From assembly GCA_039815505.1 (NCBI GenBank), contig JBCBZE010000008.1:1-32569 (forward strand): a stretch of 32,569 bases of DNA, given 5' to 3'. A program made the position numbers and the translations under genes. The notes under the pieces were generated by a model that was not told the DNA's origin, ran no database searches, and worked only from the letters and a program-made list of their open reading frames with translations. Below, piece by piece: positions 16,137-25,925 of the stretch. The DNA comes from CANLWN01 sp039815505 (GTDB lineage Bacteria; Bacteroidota; Bacteroidia; Flavobacteriales; Flavobacteriaceae). Position 1 is the first letter of the stretch. Each line of letters begins with the position of its first letter.

Positions 16137-16517
16137 TTAAGGTCTAGTAATCATTTGACAATTAAGGCACTTATATTTCCGTTTTTCAAAAAAGGGGAAA
16201 AGCTTAAAAAAAACATTCTTTCGTTCATAGTACGCCTCCGACTTTTTTGCTTTGCAATTGGGGCAAACAATGGGGTTGCCCTGATTGTCAACGGCATAAC
16301 TTCTAATCTCATTATAAATTTCCATGGCCCTATCCTTGTCCTTGGTATATACTTGTAATTTTACCCCTCCTATAGCACTACTGATCAAAGGGTCCGAATT
16401 CAAGGTGTTTTCATCCCGAAGAAAGACGGGAATACCCTCAGATTCCAATTTTCCTTTCACAATTTGTACATCGGCCACAAATTCAAAAGCAGCCAGCGTA
16501 TAGAATTCTTGACTCAT
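16137..16517 (-). CDS. DUF2007 protein with C-terminal zinc ribbon
   Basis: This 126-residue protein has an N-terminal DUF2007-like ferredoxin-fold part (1-70; FVADVQIVKGKLESEGIPVFLRDE, split from GGVKLQVYTKDKDRAMEIY). Two Cys pairs (Cys85/Cys88 and Cys117/Cys120) form a zinc ribbon. DUF2007 proteins are called putative signal-transducing, with no proven function. Its ATG overlaps the bioF stop (ATGA) and its end lies one base from bioD, so it is co-translated with biotin genes. A role in biotin synthesis would be new but is not shown here. Confidence 0.8.
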   Translation of the reverse strand: MSQEFYTLAAFEFVADVQIVKGKLESEGIPVFLRDENTLNSDPLISSAIGGVKLQVYTKDKDRAMEIYNEIRSYAVDNQGNPIVCPNCKAKKSEAYYERKNVFFKLFPFFEKRKYKCLNCQMITRP

Positions 16518-17686
16518 TCCTTTAAATATTGATTCAACACCTCTAAAACTTGGGCTATTTGTTCCCTATCATTTTCGCTATGTAGACAAAAGCGAATGCG
16601 CTCCTTTCCTTTGGCAACGGTAGGTGACAAAATAGGTTTAACATTAAAACCGGCCTCTTGCATACTTCTTGTTAAGCGCTTTATTTTGGCATTTCCAGGG
16701 ACAATACAACAATGTATGGATGAATTGCTGGGAACAAAACGTTTATCAAGGCCTACGTCTTGAATTTGATGGTTAAAATACTTAATATTTTCGAGAAGTT
16801 TTTGTCGCTTTTTGACTCCCGATGACCTTCCCAAAAACTGATATGCAGCCAAAACCGTAGCCAAGGAATGTGGGGGCAGGGCGGTAGTGTAAATAAAACT
16901 TCTGGCAAAATTCACCAAATACCTTTTTAAATCCTTACTTCCTAATATGGCAGCACCATGACCCCCTATGGCTTTACCAAAGGTTACGATTCTTGCAAAA
17001 ACCTTTTCATGCAATTTAAGTTCTTGTAACAACCCCCTTCCCTGATCTCCATAAACCCCAATAGCATGGGCTTCGTCAACAATTAAATGATACTCGTTTT
17101 CTTCACAAAAACCAACCGTTTCAATTAAGTTGGGAGTGTCTCCATCCATTGAAAAAACAGACTCGGTAACGATATATACTTCGCTATTGTCTGATCTGGC
17201 ATCATGAAGTCCCAGGGAGTTTGTCTTTGAGGTTAAATCTTCCAGATCATTGTGCCTAAACTTATAACTTTTGGCATTGCTCATTTGTATACCATCGCGG
17301 ATACTGGCATGGATCAATTCATCATAGAATATAACATCGCCCCGCTGAGGAACAGCGGCGAAAAAACCAATATTGGCATCATAACCTGAATTAAATACCA
17401 AGGCCGCTTTAGTTTCATGAAACTCCAACAGAAGATTTTCAAGTTCCAGGTACAAAGGATGGTTCCCGGAGAGCAATCGGGACCCCGTAGCGCCGCTACA
17501 CTTTAAACCACTATTATTCAAAATAGTAAATGCTTCTTTAAATAGCGTTCCGTCCCTTGCCAATCCTAAATAATCGTTGGAGGAAAAATCGATTAAACCG
17601 TTCGATGCAGCAGGTAATTTTCTAATTAAGTTGCCTTCGGCCCTACGCTGTAGCCTTAATGTTAATTTTTTTGGAAACCGCTCCAT
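16514..17686 (-). CDS. bioF: 8-amino-7-oxononanoate synthase BioF
   Basis: This 390-residue PLP-dependent alpha-oxoamine synthase joins pimeloyl-ACP or -CoA with L-alanine. DFSSNDYLGLARD at residues 33-45, the PLP-stacking HASIRDG region, the Asp204/His207 motif VDEAHAIGVYG and the PLP Lys238 in TFGKAIGGHGAA are all present. Family identity as BioF rather than Kbl or HemA rests on the biotin context. It is the first gene of the bioF-DUF2007-bioD run, with a TAnnTTTG box unusually close to the ATG. Confidence 0.95.
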   Translation of the reverse strand: MERFPKKLTLRLQRRAEGNLIRKLPAASNGLIDFSSNDYLGLARDGTLFKEAFTILNNSGLKCSGATGSRLLSGNHPLYLELENLLLEFHETKAALVFNSGYDANIGFFAAVPQRGDVIFYDELIHASIRDGIQMSNAKSYKFRHNDLEDLTSKTNSLGLHDARSDNSEVYIVTESVFSMDGDTPNLIETVGFCEENEYHLIVDEAHAIGVYGDQGRGLLQELKLHEKVFARIVTFGKAIGGHGAAILGSKDLKRYLVNFARSFIYTTALPPHSLATVLAAYQFLGRSSGVKKRQKLLENIKYFNHQIQDVGLDKRFVPSNSSIHCCIVPGNAKIKRLTRSMQEAGFNVKPILSPTVAKGKERIRFCLHSENDREQIAQVLEVLNQYLKE

Positions 17687-17690
17687 ATCA

Positions 17691-17698
17691 CAAATGTA
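17691..17698 (-). promoter_or_regulatory. -7-like box almost touching the bioF ATG
   Basis: Read on the minus strand this is TACATTTG, an exact TAnnTTTG match that ends only four bases before the bioF ATG (17686). If used, transcription would begin at or next to the start codon, giving a leaderless mRNA. No clear -33 TTG was found, so chance is possible. Confidence 0.25.
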
Positions 17699-17819
17699 GT
17701 ATATACTGCATTATGAATTTCTTTCTACTACCTAGATACTTCCCTGTTTTTTGTAGGTATTCAATTACTTGTCAATACATGCTTTACACACTATCAAGGG
17801 CTTAATTCACAACAAAAAA

Positions 17820-17850
17820 TTTGATGTAGTTGGTCGAAAACTTATTTTTA
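17820..17850 (+). promoter_or_regulatory. Candidate promoter of the barrel/giant-protein operon
   Basis: TTTG (17820-17823), a 19-base spacer and TATTTTTA (17843-17850; last base off TAnnTTTG) lie 44 bases before the first start codon. It is the best Bacteroidota-type pair in this 208-base gap between bioF and the barrel gene. No other structure was seen there. Confidence 0.4.
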
Positions 17851-17894
17851 AGCGGTAATTTTAACGTATTTTTAAGAACATAACCAACCCTACT

Positions 17895-20351
17895 TTGTAC
17901 AGGTTACTAGTTCCTATTTTGATGTGTTACGCCATTGGCTTTTCGCAGAGTATCAATTTTGACCAATTGGCCAAGGAAAAGTTCTTGCGCTATAATGGCG
18001 GTATTTCGGCAAGTGGGGTATTCTATGATGGTACCGCGAACCGCCAAGACCTTACCTATTATGTAACAGGCAACCTCAATTTTAATATTGGTGGGCTATA
18101 TAACATTCCTTTATCCTTTACCTACTCCAATCAGGATTTTGATTTTCCCAATCCTTTTAAATTTAATAGGCTTAGCTTACACCCATCCTATAAATGGGCG
18201 ACCGCACATATTGGCGATGTGGCAATGACGTTTTCACCCTACACCTTAAGCGGACATCAGTTCACGGGAGGGGGGTTTGATATTGCTCCCGAGGGTCCTT
18301 TTAAAATCAGTGCAATGTACGGTAGATTTCTAAGGGCAACGGAATACAATCCCGAGGAACCACAGGCATTAACGGCTTATCAACGCATTGGATATGGGTT
18401 AAAAACATCCTATGCTTTTAAAAAACTTACCCTTGGACTTATCTTTTTTAAAGCAAACGATAAAGAGGACTCCCTAGAGAACCCTTTCCCCGTAGAGCTG
18501 GGTTTAGCGCCTAAGGATAATGCGGTGCTCTCATTTGAAACCGATTTTAAGTTACTGGACAAAGCCAATATTCGTTTGGAGTATGCCATTTCAGGGGTTA
18601 CGGAAGATACTAGGCTTACCGATGAGCGTGCGGAAAAGGGTCTACTTTCCTTTTTGTTGGATGAAAACATAAGTACCAATTACTTTAATGCTCTAAATGC
18701 CTCCTTTAGCTATCCTGCCGGAAACGGTTCTTTAGGAGCAGGGTACGAACGCATTGATCCGGATTATAGAACTTTTGGAGCTTACTTTTTTAATAACGAT
18801 CTCGAAAATATTACGGTAAACGCAAGTCAGACTATTTTTGATAATAAATTAAATGTAAGTGTAAATGCAGGTCTGCAACAAGATAATTTGGATAATACCA
18901 AGTCGGCCGACCTTCAACGTATCGTAAGTGCGGTTAACTTAAATTATACCGCATCGGAACGTTTGGGTCTTAATGGCTCGTATTCCAATTTTCAATCCTT
19001 TACCAACGTTCGGGATCAATTTGATTTTATCAATCAAGTTGGGGAATTTGATAATGTGGATACCTTAAATTATCGACAAATTTCCCAAAATGCCAACTTG
19101 GGCATCAATTATATTTTAAAACAAACGGAAACCAAACAACACAGCACCAATGTTAACTTAGTGTATCAAAACTCCAATAATCAACAGGACGGTGAAACTA
19201 TTGAGGGAGGTAAAAACATCTTTTATAATGGTACCGCCGCCTATACTTTGGGCTATCCCAAACAAGCGTTAACCATATCATTCGCTGCCAATACCGCTTA
19301 TAATACCATTGGCGATACGGATAACAACCTAACCCTAGGGCCCACCTTGGCCGTAGGCAAACAGTTTTTTGATAAAAAATTACGCGCCAATTTTTCCAGT
19401 TCGTACAATACATCTTTCACCAATGGGGAACAGCAGAACAGTGTGTATAATTTTAGGCTGGGCGGTAATTATGTCTGGTTGCAAAAGCATAATTTTAGCC
19501 TTAATATCCTTACACTTTTTCGAAATACCGATTTGGCCAGTAACACGGACTTCACCGTCACTTTCGGATATACCTACACCTTTGACAATTTCAAACTCAA
19601 TTTAAGAAGGGGCGACCAAAATGCAGATAATAGGGCATTGGGAAAACGAGAGAATCGTTTAAGTTTTAGATATCGAAGTGTAGTGTATAGCGGTACCATT
19701 GCGACCATCAATCAGCAGTTAACCAATGTGTTCCAGAGCTCCCAATTTGCAGCTATTCCCTTATTTAAAAAAGATGAACTTACCATTTTGTTGGCTACGG
19801 CCAAGGAACAGACCAAGGCAGATGCCTATAAAAAAAGCGCTCTGCTCTTTTTAGAGGAGCTCTATACCTATAGCGACTTCCAAAAATTGTATAACGAGGC
19901 ATTGTACAACGTTATTGAAAAAATACAGCGCGATATGCGCAATATCGATATTGTGCTGGAACGCCTTTTTGTGGAAACCAAAGTGGAACTGGACAAACAC
20001 CCCTTAAAGAACGATCCCGATAATACCAACGCTACGGAAGAACAATGGACAGCATATAAAAGATTGGTAGCCGAACAGGAAACACGTTTGGAGAAATTAG
20101 TAGGTCATAGATGGATGGAAATCCAATTTTTAAGATACAATGATATAAAAGTGGTTACAAGACCCGGGGGTTATTTAAGGGAATTTAAAAGTAATATGTC
20201 CTCAAAATCGTACAAGTTGTACGATTCGGAAGCTGATTTGGAGAAATTGGAAAACTATTTAGAAGAACAGATTATCGATTTTTATTATAAAAAATCCTTG
20301 GAAATTGCCGACCCGGACAAATTTGAGTTAAAATATATCAACAAAAACTAG
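17895..20351 (+). CDS. Predicted outer-membrane beta-barrel protein with helical C-terminal domain
   Basis: This 818-residue protein starts at TTG 17895 (MYRLLVPILMCYAIGFSQS), giving a signal peptide probably cut near residue 19. Residues about 20-620 are rich in alternating strands with aromatic ends (LTYYVTGNLNFNIGGLY, SLRFRY-like ends) and Asn-rich turns, as in large outer-membrane barrels. From about 625 the character changes to charged helices (ELTILLATAKEQTKADAYKK, IEKIQRDMRNIDIVLERL) up to the C-terminus, so a helical domain is added to the barrel. I recognise no named family. It is the first gene of a six-gene block, and the next start lies three bases after its stop. A role in export or display of the giant proteins downstream is inferred from position. 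Confidence 0.72.
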   Translation: MYRLLVPILMCYAIGFSQSINFDQLAKEKFLRYNGGISASGVFYDGTANRQDLTYYVTGNLNFNIGGLYNIPLSFTYSNQDFDFPNPFKFNRLSLHPSYKWATAHIGDVAMTFSPYTLSGHQFTGGGFDIAPEGPFKISAMYGRFLRATEYNPEEPQALTAYQRIGYGLKTSYAFKKLTLGLIFFKANDKEDSLENPFPVELGLAPKDNAVLSFETDFKLLDKANIRLEYAISGVTEDTRLTDERAEKGLLSFLLDENISTNYFNALNASFSYPAGNGSLGAGYERIDPDYRTFGAYFFNNDLENITVNASQTIFDNKLNVSVNAGLQQDNLDNTKSADLQRIVSAVNLNYTASERLGLNGSYSNFQSFTNVRDQFDFINQVGEFDNVDTLNYRQISQNANLGINYILKQTETKQHSTNVNLVYQNSNNQQDGETIEGGKNIFYNGTAAYTLGYPKQALTISFAANTAYNTIGDTDNNLTLGPTLAVGKQFFDKKLRANFSSSYNTSFTNGEQQNSVYNFRLGGNYVWLQKHNFSLNILTLFRNTDLASNTDFTVTFGYTYTFDNFKLNLRRGDQNADNRALGKRENRLSFRYRSVVYSGTIATINQQLTNVFQSSQFAAIPLFKKDELTILLATAKEQTKADAYKKSALLFLEELYTYSDFQKLYNEALYNVIEKIQRDMRNIDIVLERLFVETKVELDKHPLKNDPDNTNATEEQWTAYKRLVAEQETRLEKLVGHRWMEIQFLRYNDIKVVTRPGGYLREFKSNMSSKSYKLYDSEADLEKLENYLEEQIIDFYYKKSLEIADPDKFELKYINKN

Positions 20352-20354
20352 ATA

Positions 20355-23300
20355 TTGAATAAACCGACCAACATACAAAAAAAGAAGAAGATAGAGATTG
20401 CTTGCTTAGAAAGGTGCAGGTCAATATTCCTAGTATTATGTACTGCCTTGCTGTTAATCGTAAACTGCCAACTATCCTTAGCGCAATCTTTTCCGGTGCA
20501 AATTATTCCTCAAGTCGTTCCGCCGCCACCTATTTATTTTTCGGATTATGCCAATGCAGGTACGGTGAACAGTCCGTTACGGGTACAAATTGTGTTGAAC
20601 GATTTAAATATTACGAATAGGGAAGTCCGTCTTCGAACTTCCTTCGAAGGCAACGGTATCACCTTTCAGAGCAATGATATTGTTTTAGGGGCAGGTCCCC
20701 TATTCTTAGAAGGTGGCGTGCCTCTGGTGCTGACCAATGTAGAATTAGCACCTTATTTTCAGTTCCAAAACATAACGGGCATATCTCCGGATGTGTATGG
20801 GCAGGCCATACCGGAAGGTCTGTATCAATTCTGTTTTGAAGTATTCGATGTATTGACCGGAAATAGACTTTCCCAACGTTCTTGTGTTAGTACCGTAGTT
20901 TTCCAAAACGAACCTCCTTTTCTAATTTCTCCCTACAACAAAAGTAATATTGAAGAGCGTAACCCGCAGAATATCGTGTTTCAGTGGACGCCACGGCACA
21001 TTAATGTAAGTAATGTGGCGTATGAACTCAGCATTGTGGAAATCTGGGACAATGTGGTAGATCCCCAAGCCGTATTCCTAAGCTCACCTCCCGTTTTTCA
21101 GGTAACAACTACAGCTACCACCTATGTTTACGGTCCGGCCGACCCCCTATTCCTATCCAATAAAAGTTATGCCTGGAGGGTACAAGCGAAAGCTATACAG
21201 GGTGTTGAAGAAATAGGTTTGTTCGAAAATCAGGGCTTCAGCGAGATTTTTTCATTTAGCTACGCCAAGACATGTGATATCCCCCAGTCTGTTTCCCACG
21301 AAGTAAAAGGCAGTCATCAAGCAAATATTAACTGGGAGGATTTTACTACGGAAGTACCGGAATTCACGGTTCGTTATCGTGAAAAGGGTGATGCATCCAA
21401 TGAATGGTTTCTTAGCAAGACCACGGCCAATTGGGTTACTATCTGGGATTTGAAACCAGGTACTACCTATGAATATCAAGTGAACAAAAAATGTGTGGTC
21501 ACAGAAAGTGAATGGAGTTTGGAAAAGGAGTTTACCACTGCCTTGGAAATTGAGGAATCGGATCTATATGAATGTGGCATTTCTCCGAACATTAATGTGA
21601 CGAACCAAGACCCTTTACCCAATATAAGTTCCGGAGAAAAATTCAAAGCAGGGGATTTCCCCGTTACAGTAAGGGAAGTTAATGGAAGTAATGGAAGGTT
21701 TACAGGTAAAGGACATGTGTCCCTACCCTATCTGGAAAACATCAAAATCGCAGTAGAATTTACCAATATTCTAATAAACGAGGAAAAAGAGTTGGCCGAA
21801 GGTACAGTGATTACAGTCTATGACCCAGAATGGAAGAATATATTGGATACGGGAGATGTAGCTGATGTTTTAGATGATTTAGGCGATGTGTTTACAGGCG
21901 GGGATAATGTGGATATCCCCTTGGATTATGAGATCACCAAGGACGATATAAAAATTGAGGATGGTGAGATTGTTGTTACAAAACCAGATGGCACTACGGA
22001 AACGTTCGATTATGACGAGGGAGACACGTATCAAATTACGGATGCCAGTGGTAACACTTTTGCCATTGACGAGAACGGAAACATTACCCAAGAGGCAGAA
22101 GGTGCGGAAGGTGGTGCCGCTACCTCGCAAAACACAGATGGTATCGTTAGTGGTGGAAACGGCAATGTGGGCAATCCTTCTGTAGGTAATATTACTGCAA
22201 ACGGAGTTCTAGTAGTATTCAAAAAGGGGAACGCCAAATACGATTTTGACGAAGCTGACAATGATTTTGAAAAAACTCGTTATCCAAAAGCCAAACTACC
22301 TAATGGGGAAGATTATTACCCGGTTCACAAGGCAGTTATTGATGGCAAAACCGATGAGTTTTTAGCTGAAGTGACCATTACAAACCCGGATGTTGTTCTT
22401 GACAGTCTCATCTTTAAAACGGTCAAAGGGGCAAAAATCACTACTCGAAAAATAGACGATAAGAACATTGCTATAACGATCAAAGGTTCCAATAGCTATA
22501 GAAGTGAAGAGGCCATAATTACATATAAAGATAAAGACGGAAAGTATAAAATAGCGGCCAGTTTCTTTATACACCATATCAAGGAACAGGAATTGGTCAA
22601 TGTAGTCATGGTTTCGGTAAATGGTGCGGCACATATCCCTGGTCTCGAAAGCGAACTGAACAAAATTTACGAAAAAGCAGGGGCAAAATTTAAAATCGTA
22701 AAAGAAGATGCGCTACAACTAAGTGTGTCAGATTGGGATACCAAAACCACAAACGGCCTGCTAGACTACGATGGTAGTGGTCTTTTATCGGATTATCCTC
22801 AAGAACTAAAGAATATCCATCAAAAATATAAGCGTGATCATACCAATTATGACCCAAACGCGTATCATCTGTTTCTATTGCCCGATGATATAAAATTGAC
22901 CAAACCCTTAAGCGGATTTATGCCCAAGACCCGTCAGTGGGGGTACGTTTTTAATGCCCATAAAAATGGGGAGGCCATTGAAAACAAATCTTCCCAAGAT
23001 TTGGTAGCGGCCCATGAATTGGGGCACGGAGTATTTACTTTAGCACATCCTTTTCAAAATGATGATTCCGCGGGCAGCGGTACAAATTGGCTCATGGATT
23101 ATGGTGGGGGTAACCAAATACCGTATGCCCATTGGGCGGCCATGGGCGATGAAAGCTTGCAACTGTATTTGTTCCAGGACGAGGAGGATAGTGAAATTGC
23201 CAACAAAATATGGTTTACACCGGATTGGAAACCATTCAAGGTAGAGAATACCAGTACAATTCTTGGCTTTGATTTAGGTGCAAACTTTAAAGGAGCTATA

Positions 23301-25925
23301 CCGGGTTTCAGAAATTCCTTTGGAATAGACTATAGAGCAGAGATCAAAAATGGGGAGTTTACAGGAAAGTATATAGATGTTAACGGCGTTCCGGCAACCC
23401 TTTCATATCAAACGGTAGATAACGGTGATGAGGTCTACTTTTATGAATATAATGGTTGTGGAAAAAGCAAGCGTTTAAAATATGCCTATAACAGTTCCTT
23501 CAAGGATTTTTCGGATTACTTGAGCAAAGGAAAAGTGCTGAGCACAAAAGTTTATCCCTGTAGTGAACTTTGTGATAAAGGCAAAAAGTTTTTTGATGAC
23601 TATTTATATCTGGTCAAGGACAATAATCAAACAGAAATTGACGCTCTCAATAGTATAGCGCAATTAATTTGTGCGGAAGGCGAAGAAGCAATCGACTATG
23701 ACATATTAGTCGCCCAGATCAGTAAGGATGAAGACCAAAAAAGAAATAACTTTTGGAATGGTCATGACCGGTATCTTTTTGATATTGCAAGAGAGTTATT
23801 TTGGGAAAGGGAGAATGCATTCACTCTTTATCTAGAGGCACTTGTACGCGTCAATAAGAACATAAACACCTATAATACCCGCCTTGGAAGTGATTTTACA
23901 AAAGAAGACTACTATGCCTCCCTTTATTACTTAAATGATAGATTTTTAGAATCTTTAAAGTCAGAGGATAAAGTTAGCATATTGGCCAATATTTTCAATA
24001 AGGACGCCTTCATCACCTCAGGTATGTTCGGAATTACCAATGACGATGAGTCACTCATAATGAAGGTAGTGAACTCGGTTAATGAAAACAAATCGGAGGC
24101 AAAAACATTTCTGGATTCTTTAGCAGTGACCAAGGATTTATTCGATGACTTAAACAGTGGGTTGGATGACCACTTGGGTGCAAAAAACTTTACTGATTTT
24201 ATATTAAAAATAGCAAGACTTGCGAAACTGGCCTATGGAAGTGTGGATGATTCGCAGATAGCGCCCAAATACACTTTTACCTGGGGTATAAAAAATGTGG
24301 ATTTTGTACTCTCGTGGGTATCTACTTTAGGTGATTACAAATTTAATTATGAGGACAATCAAGTTCTATTGACAGGACAATGTTCATCATCATTTGTCGA
24401 TGATGGAGCAGGAGGTGTTGGCACTGACGAAGAATGTCTCATTGATAACGTACCCCTCAACCCTTTTCAGGACTTTGTTCAAATTACCATAATAGAAAGT
24501 GCGAACCTACTACCTGAGCTTTGTAATAATCAGGAAGCCCAATTCTGTGGAAAAGGTATTATTGTTCCGGCCATTTTTCTGGAATATTTAAACACCAAGA
24601 AGGAAAATCAGCAATTGGAGAACCTAGGTTTCAATGTTATCACAATTGCAGGTATAATTCTTACTGGTGGGGAATTGGCGGCTGCAAAAGTAGGTTCTGC
24701 AGTTTGGATATGGGCCGCTTCTGATTTGGCATATACGTTTTCTGATCCTATAGCTCAATCGTTTAGAGGAGATCTGGAAAAAGCGACCTCCAAGGAATTT
24801 GCCGACAATTTCTATACGGGTTGGAATGCCATAGGTTATATTTTTCTTGCAAAATCTGCTATTGATATTACCGGGCTTAATAAAAATAACATTTCCAAAA
24901 GTATTGCCACTAGGGAAGTCCTTGGTGATGATGAGTTTTATAAGACCTTGGAGAACAGTATTAGAAAGGATAATCCTAGTTTAACCGATACTGAAGTTAG
25001 GGAAACCATTGAAGAGGCTAAAAAAGCAATGGATCAAGTTAAATCCGAGCTTCCTCAAGACATATTGGACGAGGAAGTAGAAAATGCCAGAAAACTTTTG
25101 GGAGATGGTTACGGTCCCCTTATAGGTAGGGTTTCTAAAAGCTCAAAAGCCCTAATTATCGATGGTCTACCTAATCCCGCAGGTCTTTTTAGACAATTTG
25201 CCATAAAGATTGAAGATCAAGTTAAGAATTTAAGAGCGGCTAATTTTTCAAAAAAAGCGGATGCCAGTTTCAACCATTTTATAGATCGGTCAGGCAAGTA
25301 CTATATTAAACATAACCCTAACACTGGGGAACTTTTGCTTATTGACGCAATAGACAAAAAGTTCCTGTCCTATGCTATTGACGAAGTTTATGATTCTAAA
25401 CAACTTATTCAAAGCGCAACAGTTAGTGAATTTGAAAATTTACTTGCTAAATGGAAAACTATAAAAGGACTTGATGAAACGGATCAAATTCTAATAAACG
25501 GTAAAAAGATAAGTACCCCAAAAGATAAAATAACCCTTATTCTTGGTAAGTATAGAATTCAAAACAATCCAAACAATTATTTAACAACTAAACAGGTATT
25601 GGAGGAATTGGGGCTAAACCACCTAAAATATTGGGAGCTTTCAGAAAACCTAGTCCCGGGTAGTCAAAGAATTCATATGCTCAATGTACCTAATAACGTT
25701 TATATTAAAGACACTTGGTGGACTTCCTATAATGCCCAGTTAATAACGGATATAGCAAAAACGCCAAATAAATATAATGTTATTATTCTCACAGATGTAG
25801 TTAAACCAACTTACTTAGATGAGTTAGAAGAACTTGGAGGTGCCTATAAAGAAGAAATACTTGAGTTAAGCAAAGATTTTGATTTTATAGTTAAAGAAGA
25901 TTTTTGGTCAATAAAAAAGAAATAG
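20355..25925 (+). CDS. Giant exported protein: Ig/FN3-like modules, HExxH domain and toxin-like C-terminal tail
   Basis: This 1856-residue protein starts at TTG 20355, three bases after the barrel gene. A signal peptide covers about 1-44 (cut after SLAQ). Residues 60-300 hold Ig-like modules, 305-397 an FN3 module (VSHEVKGSHQANINWEDF, split at YEYQVNKKC), and 480-620 Asp/Gly-rich loops. A metalloprotease-like motif HELGHGVFTLAH follows (His887, Glu888, His891), then LMDYGGG and a Trp-rich stretch. Residues 1050-1330 are helical, 1428-1470 hydrophobic and Ala/Gly-rich, and 1590-1856 form a Lys-rich, more AT-rich tail ending WSIKKK. No type IX sorting domain is seen. Order and context fit a polymorphic toxin with a releasing peptidase, but no toxin fold was recognised. 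Confidence 0.75.
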   Translation: MNKPTNIQKKKKIEIACLERCRSIFLVLCTALLLIVNCQLSLAQSFPVQIIPQVVPPPPIYFSDYANAGTVNSPLRVQIVLNDLNITNREVRLRTSFEGNGITFQSNDIVLGAGPLFLEGGVPLVLTNVELAPYFQFQNITGISPDVYGQAIPEGLYQFCFEVFDVLTGNRLSQRSCVSTVVFQNEPPFLISPYNKSNIEERNPQNIVFQWTPRHINVSNVAYELSIVEIWDNVVDPQAVFLSSPPVFQVTTTATTYVYGPADPLFLSNKSYAWRVQAKAIQGVEEIGLFENQGFSEIFSFSYAKTCDIPQSVSHEVKGSHQANINWEDFTTEVPEFTVRYREKGDASNEWFLSKTTANWVTIWDLKPGTTYEYQVNKKCVVTESEWSLEKEFTTALEIEESDLYECGISPNINVTNQDPLPNISSGEKFKAGDFPVTVREVNGSNGRFTGKGHVSLPYLENIKIAVEFTNILINEEKELAEGTVITVYDPEWKNILDTGDVADVLDDLGDVFTGGDNVDIPLDYEITKDDIKIEDGEIVVTKPDGTTETFDYDEGDTYQITDASGNTFAIDENGNITQEAEGAEGGAATSQNTDGIVSGGNGNVGNPSVGNITANGVLVVFKKGNAKYDFDEADNDFEKTRYPKAKLPNGEDYYPVHKAVIDGKTDEFLAEVTITNPDVVLDSLIFKTVKGAKITTRKIDDKNIAITIKGSNSYRSEEAIITYKDKDGKYKIAASFFIHHIKEQELVNVVMVSVNGAAHIPGLESELNKIYEKAGAKFKIVKEDALQLSVSDWDTKTTNGLLDYDGSGLLSDYPQELKNIHQKYKRDHTNYDPNAYHLFLLPDDIKLTKPLSGFMPKTRQWGYVFNAHKNGEAIENKSSQDLVAAHELGHGVFTLAHPFQNDDSAGSGTNWLMDYGGGNQIPYAHWAAMGDESLQLYLFQDEEDSEIANKIWFTPDWKPFKVENTSTILGFDLGANFKGAIPGFRNSFGIDYRAEIKNGEFTGKYIDVNGVPATLSYQTVDNGDEVYFYEYNGCGKSKRLKYAYNSSFKDFSDYLSKGKVLSTKVYPCSELCDKGKKFFDDYLYLVKDNNQTEIDALNSIAQLICAEGEEAIDYDILVAQISKDEDQKRNNFWNGHDRYLFDIARELFWERENAFTLYLEALVRVNKNINTYNTRLGSDFTKEDYYASLYYLNDRFLESLKSEDKVSILANIFNKDAFITSGMFGITNDDESLIMKVVNSVNENKSEAKTFLDSLAVTKDLFDDLNSGLDDHLGAKNFTDFILKIARLAKLAYGSVDDSQIAPKYTFTWGIKNVDFVLSWVSTLGDYKFNYEDNQVLLTGQCSSSFVDDGAGGVGTDEECLIDNVPLNPFQDFVQITIIESANLLPELCNNQEAQFCGKGIIVPAIFLEYLNTKKENQQLENLGFNVITIAGIILTGGELAAAKVGSAVWIWAASDLAYTFSDPIAQSFRGDLEKATSKEFADNFYTGWNAIGYIFLAKSAIDITGLNKNNISKSIATREVLGDDEFYKTLENSIRKDNPSLTDTEVRETIEEAKKAMDQVKSELPQDILDEEVENARKLLGDGYGPLIGRVSKSSKALIIDGLPNPAGLFRQFAIKIEDQVKNLRAANFSKKADASFNHFIDRSGKYYIKHNPNTGELLLIDAIDKKFLSYAIDEVYDSKQLIQSATVSEFENLLAKWKTIKGLDETDQILINGKKISTPKDKITLILGKYRIQNNPNNYLTTKQVLEELGLNHLKYWELSENLVPGSQRIHMLNVPNNVYIKDTWWTSYNAQLITDIAKTPNKYNVIILTDVVKPTYLDELEELGGAYKEEILELSKDFDFIVKEDFWSIKKK

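Noticed and set aside
22999..23034. True metzincin protease site in the giant protein
   Set aside because: The third His is one position off the HExxHxxGxxH pattern and the Gly is missing, so only a general HExxH domain is claimed.
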